A DNA stretch of 64,000 nt from Pseudoxanthomonas sp. SL93 (GCF_026625825.1 NZ_CP113065.1:2666001-2730000); one strand, 5' to 3'; positions 56,455-63,214 are shown, counted from the stretch's first letter. Notes: generated from the letters alone by a model not told the origin. Numbers and translations are program-made.

Positions 56455-56736
56455 ATGAAAGCAGTGCGACTACTGCTAATAGTTCTTTTGCTCGCGAGTT
56501 GCTCCGGCACAGGCCCCGGCCCCGGCCCCGGCCAAGATCAGCTTCATGCTGACTTCCTTACACTACATCCTGGCTGTCAGCTTCTCTCCTCCTCTGCCGG
56601 CGAGGGAGACAGTGACAATGTCTACATCTGGTTAACCTATACCTGCGGCCCGTCCGGGCAGGTCCACCGTACGGAGACGCTGTATCAGCAAGTAGGTGAC
56701 GAGTGGGTGCTAAATCGAGAGGCGTCGCTTCGGTGA
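56455..56736 (+). CDS. Cassette 9: predicted lipoprotein with Gly-Pro repeat
   Basis: A 93-residue lipoprotein, lipobox LLLASCSG, followed by a short GPGPGPGQ tract coded by a CCCGGC tandem repeat, then HPGCQLLSS and TYTCGPSGQVHRTETL. The TGA stop lies 10 nt before attC 9. A small extracytoplasmic protein of unknown role. Confidence 0.7.
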   Translation: MKAVRLLLIVLLLASCSGTGPGPGPGQDQLHADFLTLHPGCQLLSSSAGEGDSDNVYIWLTYTCGPSGQVHRTETLYQQVGDEWVLNREASLR

Positions 56737-56746
56737 TCCGCGTGGC

Positions 56747-56807
56747 GCCTAACAATTCATTCAAGCCGAACCCGCTTCGCGGGTCGGCTTAATTCAAGGT
56801 GTTAGGT
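56747..56807 (+). repeat. attC 9
   Basis: R'' GCCTAAC, R' GTTAGGT; one extra A before GGTGTTAG, total 61 nt. Confidence 0.9.
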
Positions 56808-56812
56808 GTCGC

Positions 56813-57184
56813 ATGAGCATGCCGCTGCCCATAGATGTTGTAGTCCTCGCCTCGTCAGAGGCTGGGCTTCATTGGGTAAGGACGGTATCTGGACTCAAAA
56901 AGCCCGGAGTTTCGCCGCGCTATTTGATGGCCACGATAGAAAGATCAGACAAGTTTCCTAGCTTCTCAAGCATTGATCCAGCTGGCATCGGATTCTGGAT
57001 TGCGCTGGACCAGCCCTCCAAGCTCAAGTGCCAGGAGACGGTCGCTAGACTCCAGTCAGATACACAGTACAGCCGCGGATTCTATGACGTGCATTTGCCA
57101 GATCCTGTTGTAGTTGCAACTGACATGGCTGATCTTCAACGGATCGTTGACGATGTCTGGGAGGCGTTCTGTGCAACATCCTGA
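56813..57184 (+). CDS. Cassette 10: soluble protein of unknown function
   Basis: A 123-residue protein (MSMPLPIDVVVLASSEAGLH, YLMATIERSDKFPSF, GFWIALDQPSKLKCQETVAR). No signal or membrane helix. Probably an alpha/beta fold. Stop TGA 57182-57184 lies 6 nt before attC 10. No family recognised. Confidence 0.68.
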   Translation: MSMPLPIDVVVLASSEAGLHWVRTVSGLKKPGVSPRYLMATIERSDKFPSFSSIDPAGIGFWIALDQPSKLKCQETVARLQSDTQYSRGFYDVHLPDPVVVATDMADLQRIVDDVWEAFCATS

Positions 57185-57190
57185 GGCGGC

Positions 57191-57250
57191 ACCTAACAAT
57201 TCATTCAAGCCGAACCCGCTTCGCGGGTCGGCTTAATTCGGGTGTTAGGC
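57191..57250 (+). repeat. attC 10
   Basis: R'' ACCTAAC, R' GTTAGGC; TTCGGG instead of TTCAGG before the tail. 60 nt. Confidence 0.9.
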
Positions 57251-57253
57251 CCC

Positions 57254-57688
57254 ATGAAAGAGCACCAAATCTATCTAATCGGCGGGGGCGACGACGAATC
57301 CGGCATTCTTACGCCTGATCGTCGGGGTGACGAATGCTGCTTGTCATTCTTATTCCGTGGCAAGCGCATTGATGCGTCTGCTTATGACTTTTTCGATGCA
57401 TTCTGCGGCATCCGAAGGCTGTTGGAGGCGGACTCGCTTATACCCTTTTGCTACGGTGCAAGTCTCAATGTCTACCCATCCCGCATGTCGCGGCAAATGG
57501 CCTCGGGCACAGTTGCGTACGTTTTGACTTTTGGCAAATCGGCTGAGACCCGTGTACACATCTTCGATTCTGGCCCGGACGTAACGCCGGCCTCTGTAGA
57601 CAATCAAAAGAGCTTCTATGCTGATTGGGTCGCGTCGCTGGGGCCTAACAATTCATTCAATCCGAACCCGCTTCGCGGGTCGGCTTAA
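57254..57688 (+). CDS. Cassette 11: soluble protein with attC-encoded C-terminus
   Basis: A 144-residue protein (YLIGGGDDESGILTPDRRGD, FFDAFCGIRRLLEADSLIPF, CYGASLNVYPSRM, IFDSGPDVTPASVDNQKSF). The frame passes the R'' box without stopping, so its last residues GPNNSFNPNPLRGSA come from attC 11 and the stop is the TAA in the attC tail. The 'LNVYPS...FDSGPDVxPASV' block feels familiar from other small hypothetical proteins but I cannot name a family. Confidence 0.72.
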   Translation: MKEHQIYLIGGGDDESGILTPDRRGDECCLSFLFRGKRIDASAYDFFDAFCGIRRLLEADSLIPFCYGASLNVYPSRMSRQMASGTVAYVLTFGKSAETRVHIFDSGPDVTPASVDNQKSFYADWVASLGPNNSFNPNPLRGSA

Positions 57689-57702
57689 TTCTGGTGTTAG
57701 GC
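57643..57702 (+). repeat. attC 11
   Basis: R'' GCCTAAC, R' GTTAGGC; TCAATCCG instead of TCAAGCCG in L''. 60 nt. Confidence 0.88.
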
Positions 57703-57705
57703 GGC

Positions 57706-58056
57706 ATGAAAGCAGACTCGCTACTGTTGGCTATTGAAATCGGCTGGTGGGTGGTGGCGCTCGGCCTTCCCATACTCCTGCTCGCTGCAATTCGCCTTCC
57801 CCGCAAATGGCGATGGCGCGTTCCCGCTGTCGTGCTCGTCTCTTGGTCGGCATTGGTTCTCTACACTAGCGAGGTCTATTTCCCTACCGGCGTCGCACAT
57901 GCCACTCAACTGGGGATTGATAATCCGTATCAAGGATTCGATAACAATAATTTCGTCCCAGTCCTGGTACTTGGCTGGTTGCTTCCGCTTACGGCCTGCA
58001 CAATTGCCGCATTCGGACGTTTAGCGCTCCAAAAGCACCGAGGCGGCAAGGAGTGA
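57706..58056 (+). CDS. Cassette 12: three-helix membrane protein
   Basis: A 116-residue protein with hydrophobic segments (AIEIGWWVVALGLPILLLAA, VPAVVLVSWSALVLYTS, VPVLVLGWLLPLTACTIAA) and a polar loop DNPYQGFDNNNF. The TGA stop 58054-58056 lies 7 nt before attC 12. Function unknown. Confidence 0.72.
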   Translation: MKADSLLLAIEIGWWVVALGLPILLLAAIRLPRKWRWRVPAVVLVSWSALVLYTSEVYFPTGVAHATQLGIDNPYQGFDNNNFVPVLVLGWLLPLTACTIAAFGRLALQKHRGGKE

Positions 58057-58063
58057 CCCTGCC

Positions 58064-58123
58064 GCCTAACAATTCATTCAAGCCGAACCCGTTTCGCGGG
58101 TCGGCTTAATTCAAGTGTTAGGC
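58064..58123 (+). repeat. attC 12
   Basis: R'' GCCTAAC, R' GTTAGGC; loop CGTTTCGCG instead of CGCTTCGCG, tail TTCAAGTG. 60 nt. Confidence 0.9.
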
Positions 58124-58138
58124 CCGTCAGGAAAGATC

Positions 58139-58342
58139 GTGGCGATTGGTAATAACAACAACCTGGAACTGAAAGACTGCCCGGCATGTCGCGGCACCGG
58201 CAACGTCAAATGCCCGGACTGTCACGGCAAGGGAAAGCCTTATGACTGTCAAACTTGTTGGGGTACATCTAGCGAGCCTCGAGAGGGGCGTCACGTTCCA
58301 TGCTCCAGGTGCCACGGTTCGGGGCAGGTTCGGCGTGTCTAG
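58139..58342 (+). CDS. Cassette 13: DnaJ-type cysteine-rich zinc-binding protein
   Basis: A small protein with four CxxCxGxG-like units, CPACRGTG, CPDCHGKG, CQTCWGTS and CSRCHGSG, the zinc-finger pattern of the DnaJ central domain, without a J domain. No ATG fits; GTG 58139 (AGGAAAG just ahead) gives 67 residues, and the GTG inside attC 12 (58115) would give 75. Ends at TAG 58340-58342, 12 nt before attC 13. May bind unfolded protein or act as a redox or zinc site, by analogy only. Confidence 0.7.
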   Translation: MAIGNNNNLELKDCPACRGTGNVKCPDCHGKGKPYDCQTCWGTSSEPREGRHVPCSRCHGSGQVRRV

Positions 58343-58354
58343 TCCGGCGGACGT

Positions 58355-58414
58355 GCCTAACAATTCATTCAAGCCGAACCCGCTTCGCGGGTCGGCTTAA
58401 CTCAGGTGTTAGGC
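58355..58414 (+). repeat. attC 13
   Basis: R'' GCCTAAC, R' GTTAGGC, tail TTAACTCAGG. 60 nt. Confidence 0.9.
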
Positions 58415-58427
58415 CGCAGGACAACCT

Positions 58428-58619
58428 ATGGCGCTTTTCGCAGTAATAGGTCTGATTGTCGTCATCGCAGGCGTTGCGCTCTGCTTCTATGGCCATTTGA
58501 TCGGCCTTATCCTGATCCTAGTTGGGGCATTCCTGGTCGACTTGTTTAAGGATCAAGCTATGGCCGCAGCTGTCTCAAAACATCGCAACAGCAATCGATC
58601 CTCATCCAAGCGTGACTGA
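58428..58619 (+). CDS. Cassette 14: small membrane protein
   Basis: A 63-residue protein with two strong hydrophobic helices (ALFAVIGLIVVIAGVALCFY, LIGLILILVGAFLVDLF) and a basic C-terminus SKHRNSNRSSSKRD. CAGGAC precedes the ATG. Structure resembles small two-helix inner-membrane proteins; function unknown. Confidence 0.7.
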   Translation: MALFAVIGLIVVIAGVALCFYGHLIGLILILVGAFLVDLFKDQAMAAAVSKHRNSNRSSSKRD

Positions 58620-58649
58620 TAAGATGGCAACGTTAGCAACCGGGCTGCG

Positions 58650-58710
58650 GCCTAACAATTCATTCAAGCCGAACCCGCTTCGCGGGTCGGCTTAATTCAA
58701 GGTGTTAGGT
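58650..58710 (+). repeat. attC 14
   Basis: R'' GCCTAAC, R' GTTAGGT; one extra A in the tail, 61 nt. Confidence 0.9.
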
Positions 58711-58723
58711 GCCGCGAACGGAT

Positions 58724-59134
58724 ATGCGAACCCTGCAGGAAATCCTCAAGTCCACTTCGGACGCGTTGTTCCCCGCAGATCTTGGGGAGCGCGAGGTCTC
58801 CCTCGACAGCCAAGACTGCAATGGAGATACGCCCCTGCACGTATTGACCTGGCGAGGGGACTCTGCGGGGGCGAAGGCTCTGATTGCGGCAGGAGCCGCA
58901 CCAAATGGCACTGGCGACATGGGTGAGACCCCTCTGCACGTCGCGGTTCGGCAGGAGAATTCCGAGCTAGTCGAGGCACTTCTTGAGGCAGGTGCCGATC
59001 CCGACATCCGGTCGGAGTTTGGCAAGACCCCGCGAGAAATGGCCGTTGCAAAAAGTGGTGCCGTTGCCGAGTTGCTACGGCGGGCGGCACCTAACAATTC
59101 ATTCAAGCCGAACCCGCTTCGCGGGTCGGCTTAA
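58724..59134 (+). CDS. Cassette 15: ankyrin-repeat protein with attC-encoded tail
   Basis: A 136-residue protein with about three ankyrin units (NGDTPLHVLTWRGDSAGAKA, MGETPLHVAVRQENSELVEA, FGKTPREMAVAKSGAVAEL). The C-terminal PNNSFKPNPLRGSA is coded by attC 15 and ends at its TAA. ATG 58724 is used; GTG 58709 in frame adds five residues. Soluble, protein-binding by family. The window also begins with a chromosomal ankyrin gene, unrelated in architecture. Confidence 0.78.
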   Translation: MRTLQEILKSTSDALFPADLGEREVSLDSQDCNGDTPLHVLTWRGDSAGAKALIAAGAAPNGTGDMGETPLHVAVRQENSELVEALLEAGADPDIRSEFGKTPREMAVAKSGAVAELLRRAAPNNSFKPNPLRGSA

Positions 59135-59148
59135 TTCCGGTGTTAGGC
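59089..59148 (+). repeat. attC 15
   Basis: R'' ACCTAAC, R' GTTAGGC; TTCCGG tail. 60 nt. Confidence 0.9.
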
Positions 59149-59152
59149 GGCT

Positions 59153-59602
59153 ATGGCGAGTACGACGCAACTCAGTACTGGAACCCGAGTCATCGGCTGG
59201 CTGTGGCTTCTCATGGCTCCAGCCATTGCGGGAATGGCGTTCATCTCGACAGTTAAGTCGGATACGACCTATTGGATCCAAGTCGCTGCTTTCTCAATTG
59301 TGGCGCTAGCCGGCGCGGTCGGAGGCGTAGCAACTGGACTTCGCTACCTCTGGGGGGTTCGCGTGCTTCACCTACTCTCATGGATTGGGTTTACGTATTA
59401 CGTCGGATCCGGGCTGCTCGGTCTCTTCTTTTCAGCGTCCTCGGGTAAGTTCTCCCCGGTGGTGTTTCTCATCGTAGGGCTGATAATGGCGCCCGGACTC
59501 GGCTTTGCCGTGCTTGCAGTGGCGCTGCGCTCCAGCCTTCGAGCTCAGAGTACGCCGCCTAACAATTCGTCCAAGCCGACGCCGCTTCGCGGCGCGGCTT
59601 AA
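59153..59602 (+). CDS. Cassette 16: four-helix membrane protein with attC-encoded tail
   Basis: A 149-residue protein with hydrophobic segments (IGWLWLLMAPAIAGMAFI, VAAFSIVALAGAVGGVA, IGFTYYVGSGLLGLFF, VVFLIVGLIMAPGLGFAVLA). The frame runs through the R'' box, ending NNSSKPTPLRGAA at the TAA of attC 16. Cassette ends complement each other over 10 nt. Function unknown. Confidence 0.75.
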   Translation: MASTTQLSTGTRVIGWLWLLMAPAIAGMAFISTVKSDTTYWIQVAAFSIVALAGAVGGVATGLRYLWGVRVLHLLSWIGFTYYVGSGLLGLFFSASSGKFSPVVFLIVGLIMAPGLGFAVLAVALRSSLRAQSTPPNNSSKPTPLRGAA

Positions 59603-59616
59603 CTCAGGTGTTAGGC
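59557..59616 (+). repeat. attC 16 (aadA-like)
   Basis: R'' GCCTAAC, R' GTTAGGC; hairpin stem CGCCG/CGGCG and AATTCGTCCAAGCCGAC, tail TTAACTCAGG. The variant closest in this array to the attC of aadA resistance cassettes. 60 nt. Confidence 0.9.
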
Positions 59617-59621
59617 CGCTG

Positions 59622-59951
59622 ATGACAGTTGTAATGATCTACGGGTTCCAAGGTCGCTTTTCCGGTGATTCCAAGTACACCTGGAGCCACCCCGACGTTG
59701 GTGCCACTCACAAATGCATGCTCTTCCTTAGGCAGCAATCTGAGGCCCACGACTTCGAGGCAGCGCTAGACGAGTGTGGTCGATACGGCTTTACAAATAT
59801 TGAAAACATGCGCGGCGGCAAGCTCCAGATTGACGTCCTAAACACGGACCTCTATCGGGGATTCGCTGGCTTCTATGAAGAAGCTCTGAGTTCGGGGGCC
59901 GCTCTGGTCTACTATCCTCACAAGGATGCGGCAGATGGCGACGCGGCCTAA
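59622..59951 (+). CDS. Cassette 17: soluble protein of unknown function
   Basis: A 109-residue protein (MTVVMIYGFQGRFSGDSKYT, CMLFLRQQSEAHDFEAALDE, NIENMRGGKLQIDVLNTDLY). The ATG at 59622 lies 12 nt after the cassette start; the frame is open upstream but enters attC 16. Stop TAA is the R'' box of attC 17. Alpha/beta-looking, no family recognised. Confidence 0.7.
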   Translation: MTVVMIYGFQGRFSGDSKYTWSHPDVGATHKCMLFLRQQSEAHDFEAALDECGRYGFTNIENMRGGKLQIDVLNTDLYRGFAGFYEEALSSGAALVYYPHKDAADGDAA

Positions 59952-60005
59952 CAATTCATTCAAGCCGAACCCGCTTCGCGGGTCGGCTTAATTCTGGTGT
60001 TAGAG
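59946..60005 (+). repeat. attC 17
   Basis: R'' GCCTAAC, R' GTTAGAG, tail TTAATTCTGG. 60 nt. Confidence 0.9.
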
Positions 60006-60011
60006 CGCGCA

Positions 60012-60500
60012 ATGAGATCATCTCGCCATTACCCGTACTCGCCAAAATCAGCCCTATCGCTGAGGCAGGGCGAGTTCTGGCCGATACGTTTGAGGGACGG
60101 ATCATTCGCCTGCGGAGTCGTGGTGCAACCGGCCTCTCGCACCCCCGGAGGATCGCGAGTCATGTTCCTTGCAGGGCTCTTGGATTGGAATGGCCCCACT
60201 GCACCATGTGCGAGCGAAATCTGTTCAGCCAATTGTCTAGATCAAGGTGAGCTGCACTACCAATGCATTGGAGACATGGGTAGTGAGATTGTCGGTGTGC
60301 GCACTGAAAATCTAGATCTCATTGAACCTTGGCTTTTTCGCCGGGCTGTCTATCATCGCAATAGTGAGCTTATGAAGGGACTAGATCCAGTGCGACCACA
60401 GGTCGCATCAGATGAGATATATCCAGTTCTTTTAGTCTGGGGCCACATTGCAATGATTATCCGTGCTGAAATGCATTTCCTAAAGAGCGATAGCGCCTAA
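60012..60500 (+). CDS. Cassette 18: Imm26-like protein
   Basis: A 162-residue protein whose N-terminal part SLRQGEFWPIRLRDGSFACG, VVVQPASRTPGGSRVMFLAG resembles the Imm26 immunity-protein fold (start of the family 'GDIFAIPLPDGRYAYGRV'). Imm26 proteins protect against polymorphic toxins. The TAA stop lies 15 nt before attC 18. The family match is by eye and tentative; the start codon ATG 60012 sits next to the cassette start. Confidence 0.6.
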   Translation: MRSSRHYPYSPKSALSLRQGEFWPIRLRDGSFACGVVVQPASRTPGGSRVMFLAGLLDWNGPTAPCASEICSANCLDQGELHYQCIGDMGSEIVGVRTENLDLIEPWLFRRAVYHRNSELMKGLDPVRPQVASDEIYPVLLVWGHIAMIIRAEMHFLKSDSA

Positions 60501-60515
60501 ACCTCAGCGGGCGCG

Positions 60516-60575
60516 CTCTAACAATTCATTCAAGCCGAAGCCGCTTCGCGGCTCGGCTTAATTCAGGTGTTAGCC
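60516..60575 (+). repeat. attC 18
   Basis: R'' CTCTAAC, R' GTTAGCC; hairpin stem AGCCG/CGGCT. 60 nt. Confidence 0.9.
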
Positions 60576-60578
60576 CTC

Positions 60579-61001
60579 ATGAAATATGACGACGCGTCAT
60601 GGCACTACGGTGGCAACTTCCCATCTGATCTACCAGACTCGGCTGGTGCAACCCATACGGGAATGTTCCTGGTTTGGGCGGTTCTAGCCGGACTGGGCGG
60701 TGAATTGTTCACGGTGGAGGAGCCTGAGCTAGTTAGAGAGCTTCGCGGTCGCACAACCACCCCCGGCGCCTTCTTCCTAAAAGTTTGTGACGGTAAGCTC
60801 ACCAACGAGGATTTTAGCGATCGTGGCAACGAGTTCGCCGTCGCCTACTATGAGGATGGACAGTTTCTGGCGGACTACGAGGCGACGCTGGGCAGCGGCT
60901 TAGCCACCCCGTACCACGTGCCGGATACTTGGGAGAGCTTTGATACATTGCGCGCCCGTTTGGACGAGCGCCTTGCCCGTTGGGCAGGTGCTGAGGGCTA
61001 A
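60579..61001 (+). CDS. Cassette 19: DUF7832-like protein (MKYDDASWHY family)
   Basis: A 140-residue protein starting MKYDDASWHYGGNFPSDLPD, with THTGMFLVWAVLAGLGGE, RTTTPGAFFLKVCDGKLTNE and YHVPDTWESFDTLRARLDER, matching in order a widespread small-protein family (I recall it as DUF7832) found in many bacterial genomes, often near polymorphic-toxin or cassette loci. Soluble. Stop TAA is the R'' box of attC 19. Confidence 0.7.
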   Translation: MKYDDASWHYGGNFPSDLPDSAGATHTGMFLVWAVLAGLGGELFTVEEPELVRELRGRTTTPGAFFLKVCDGKLTNEDFSDRGNEFAVAYYEDGQFLADYEATLGSGLATPYHVPDTWESFDTLRARLDERLARWAGAEG

Positions 61002-61055
61002 CAATTCATTCAAGCCGAACCCGCTTCGCGGGTCGGCTTAATTCAGGTGTTAGGC
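60996..61055 (+). repeat. attC 19
   Basis: R'' GGCTAAC, R' GTTAGGC. 60 nt. Confidence 0.9.
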
Positions 61056-61227
61056 CGTTGGGTTGGTGCTTCAAAGTGGCAGCACCGGCCTTCGGCAACG
61101 AGGTCATAGTTCACCCTTCCGGTCGCTCTTCGGACGGGGTCCCAGGCAAGCGCCTCGCCGGTCAGAGCCCGTGCACCCCACCCCAGCGGCTCGCCTGCAT
61201 CCGGCGCCTCTTTCTGGTACAACTTTG
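61056..61227 (+). ncRNA. Cassette 20: ORF-poor repeated cassette (copy 2)
   Basis: Near-copy of cassettes 3 and 24, sharing the CCCCACCCCAGCGGCTCG block and the ending GGCGCCTCTTTCTGGTACAA. A TTG frame at 61058 reads 71 residues into attC 20 in the same phase as copy 3 but not copy 1. Treated as non-coding. Confidence 0.45.
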
Positions 61228-61287
61228 GCCTAACAATTCATTCAAGCCGAACCCGCTTCGCGGGTCGGCTTAACTCAGGTGTTAGGC
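61228..61287 (+). repeat. attC 20
   Basis: R'' GCCTAAC, R' GTTAGGC, tail TTAACTCAGG. 60 nt. Confidence 0.9.
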
Positions 61288-61292
61288 ATCAA

Positions 61293-61673
61293 GTGAAAGA
61301 GTTCAGCCGTTCACCTAATAAGCGGGAGCGCATAGCCGGCATCAGCGTGAGCACTTTGCTAGCAGCGCTGTTTGGCTCGCTATCCGTCTTTCTTGCAACT
61401 CGCGGCGTTTGGCTGGTTGCAGGGATATGCGGCGCTCTGGCTTTAGGATTTCTAGTGATGCTCTATCGCGCCGCATTTGGCGCCCCGCGCAGCCTCAACC
61501 ACAAGGAGACGCGAGTGGTTGCTTGGGGCTTCGTCGTGCTTGGTTTTTGCGGCTTCGCTATGGCTCTGATGATCAATGGATCGATGACGCACAGACTCAT
61601 GGTCCTAGGCGCATCGCTCACCTTCTTTTCGGCAGGCATTGCAGGTGCGAGGTCTCGTGGCCATGATGCCTAA
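61293..61673 (+). CDS. Cassette 21: four-helix membrane protein
   Basis: A 126-residue protein starting with GTG (KEFSRSPNKRERIAGISVS) and four hydrophobic segments (ISVSTLLAALFGSLSVFLA, GVWLVAGICGALALGFLVML, VVAWGFVVLGFCGFAMAL, MVLGASLTFFSAGIAGA). Stop TAA is the R'' box of attC 21. Function unknown. Confidence 0.7.
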   Translation: MKEFSRSPNKRERIAGISVSTLLAALFGSLSVFLATRGVWLVAGICGALALGFLVMLYRAAFGAPRSLNHKETRVVAWGFVVLGFCGFAMALMINGSMTHRLMVLGASLTFFSAGIAGARSRGHDA

Positions 61674-61727
61674 CAATTCATTCAAGCCGAACCCGCTTCG
61701 CGGGTCGGCTTAATTCAGGTGTTAGGC
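61668..61727 (+). repeat. attC 21
   Basis: R'' GCCTAAC, R' GTTAGGC. 60 nt. Confidence 0.9.
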
Positions 61728-61738
61728 CGCACACGAAC

Positions 61739-62137
61739 ATGGTCGATGGCTCAAGAAATCAGTTTCCGCTCTGGAAGGCGTTCTGGATTGTCTGTCCGGC
61801 GACGTATCTCATTGCAATCGCGCTATTTGCGCTCACAAACTTCGTCACGGATCGCCTTGGCGGTCACAATGTCGAGATCATTGCTGGGCAAGAGGTGCGT
61901 TCTGTCAGTGCGGAGTCGTTCAAGTACGCTTGGTACAACAGCGTAGCGATCCAGGTCATTGCCGCGCTCCACGCTTGCCTATGCACTTTTATCGTTCTTC
62001 GTTACAGGCGCAGTACTCGCAGTAGATGGCTTGCAGCCCTCTCCATCGCAGCTGTCCTTATATACCTCGGCTACACCTTGTACTGTACATACGGCTTGTT
62101 CCACCCGGATCCTAATCTTTGGCCGATCACTTACTAG
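61739..62137 (+). CDS. Cassette 22: three-helix membrane protein
   Basis: A 132-residue protein with hydrophobic segments (FWIVCPATYLIAIALFALTN, IQVIAALHACLCTFIVL, LAALSIAAVLIYLGYTLYC) and an extracytoplasmic loop with DRLGGHNVEIIAGQEVRSVS. TAG stop lies 10 nt before attC 22. Unknown function. Confidence 0.7.
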   Translation: MVDGSRNQFPLWKAFWIVCPATYLIAIALFALTNFVTDRLGGHNVEIIAGQEVRSVSAESFKYAWYNSVAIQVIAALHACLCTFIVLRYRRSTRSRWLAALSIAAVLIYLGYTLYCTYGLFHPDPNLWPITY

Positions 62138-62147
62138 TGCAGGTACG

Positions 62148-62207
62148 GCCTAACAATTCATTCAAGCCGAACCCGCTTCGCGGGTCGGCTTAATTCCGGT
62201 GTTAGGC
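62148..62207 (+). repeat. attC 22
   Basis: R'' GCCTAAC, R' GTTAGGC, tail TTCCGG. 60 nt. Confidence 0.9.
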
Positions 62208-62212
62208 ACCAC

Positions 62213-62524
62213 ATGAGCCATCCCGACAAGCCACTAAAGATCCTGTTCGGCATCGTTTGCATCGGCTTCCTAATATTGTTCAGCCTGCTGATAGCGTTCT
62301 CGATTTCACAACCAGAGGACGTCGGATTCTTCGTCAAGTTAGTCATTGTCGTCGCAACCGTTGGGTGCTACTTCGCGCTCTTCGCTCTTTGGATTTATTG
62401 GCTCCGCTACTTCTGGCGGACTTCCCAAACCGGACAGTTCTGGCTTTGCCTTCTTGTGCCGTACTTCCATGCGGCGTACAAAACGGCAAAGTATCTTCGG
62501 GCACCGCCCTCGGGTGGCGCCTAA
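62213..62524 (+). CDS. Cassette 23: two-helix membrane protein
   Basis: A 103-residue protein with helices KILFGIVCIGFLILFSLLIA and FVKLVIVVATVGCYFALFAL followed by an aromatic segment WIYWLRYFWRTSQTGQFWL. Stop TAA is in the R'' box of attC 23. Unknown function. Confidence 0.7.
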   Translation: MSHPDKPLKILFGIVCIGFLILFSLLIAFSISQPEDVGFFVKLVIVVATVGCYFALFALWIYWLRYFWRTSQTGQFWLCLLVPYFHAAYKTAKYLRAPPSGGA

Positions 62525-62578
62525 CAATTCATTCAAGCCGAAGCCGCTTCGCGGCTCGGCTTGATTCAGGTGTTAGGC
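62519..62578 (+). repeat. attC 23
   Basis: R'' GCCTAAC, R' GTTAGGC; hairpin stem AGCCG/CGGCT, tail TTGATTCAGG. 60 nt. Confidence 0.9.
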
Positions 62579-62750
62579 CGTTGAGTTGGCGCTTCAGAGT
62601 GGCATCGCTGGCCTTCGGCGACGGCGTCGTAGTTCACCCTTCCGGTCGCTCTTCGGACGGGCTCCCAGGCAAGCGCCTCTCCGGTCGGACCCCGCGCACC
62701 CCACCCCAGCGGCTCGTCTGCATCCGGCGCCTCTTTCTGGTACAACGCTG
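62579..62750 (+). ncRNA. Cassette 24: ORF-poor repeated cassette (copy 3)
   Basis: Near-copy of cassettes 3 and 20 with scattered substitutions (e.g. CGGCTCGTC instead of CGGCTCGCC). Here the reading frame joins the end of cassette 23 and passes through attC 24, which is not a plausible gene. Third copy within 9 kb, treated as one ncRNA-like element. Confidence 0.45.
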
Positions 62751-62810
62751 GCCTAACAATTCATTCAAGCCGAAGCCGCTTCGCGGCTCGGCATAATTCA
62801 GGTGTTAGGC
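62751..62810 (+). repeat. attC 24
   Basis: R'' GCCTAAC, R' GTTAGGC; hairpin stem AGCCG/CGGCT, tail GCATAATTCAGG. 60 nt. Confidence 0.9.
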
Positions 62811-62815
62811 TGCAC

Positions 62816-63148
62816 ATGAGCAATCCTTACCAGCCTCCACAAGCGGCGCTGTCACCTGCTCCACGAGCTTGGCGCTTCGGCCATTCGTTCACAGCGTTTG
62901 CTTCCGGACTAGTAGTACCGCCCCTAGCCGTCTACCTTACGGCCCGTCTCATATTTCCCGACGTCGCGCTAGCTCGAGGCAACTCAACGTTTTGGGGAGC
63001 TGTTATCTTAGGTAGCATGCTAGCTGCGGCGGCTGTCTATCGGCACAAGCGCATTTCCTTGTGGCTCGCTGTCGCAGTTGGACCTGTCATCGTTCTCGTA
63101 CTTGCTCTCGCGCCTGCGGTATGGTCAGAGGTGCTGGGTGCAGCCTAA
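62816..63148 (+). CDS. Cassette 25: membrane protein with NPYQPP start
   Basis: A 110-residue protein MSNPYQPPQAALSPAPRAWR followed by hydrophobic segments (AFASGLVVPPLAVYLTARLI, TFWGAVILGSMLAAAAVY, LWLAVAVGPVIVLVLALAP). The NPYxPP start is common in small bacterial membrane proteins and resembles the NPYAAP start of the chromosomal gene at 33879. Stop TAA is the R'' box of attC 25. Confidence 0.7.
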   Translation: MSNPYQPPQAALSPAPRAWRFGHSFTAFASGLVVPPLAVYLTARLIFPDVALARGNSTFWGAVILGSMLAAAAVYRHKRISLWLAVAVGPVIVLVLALAPAVWSEVLGAA

Positions 63149-63202
63149 CAATTCATTCAAGCCGAACCCGCTTCGCGGGTCGGCTTAATTCAGGTGTTAG
63201 GC
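63143..63202 (+). repeat. attC 25
   Basis: R'' GCCTAAC, R' GTTAGGC. 60 nt. Confidence 0.9.
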
Positions 63203-63214
63203 GCCACGGCAGGC

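Noticed and set aside
62257..62796. ORF fusing cassette 23, attC 23 and cassette 24
   Set aside because: Crosses an attC; cassette 23 has its own ORF in another frame and cassette 24 is a repeated ORF-poor element.
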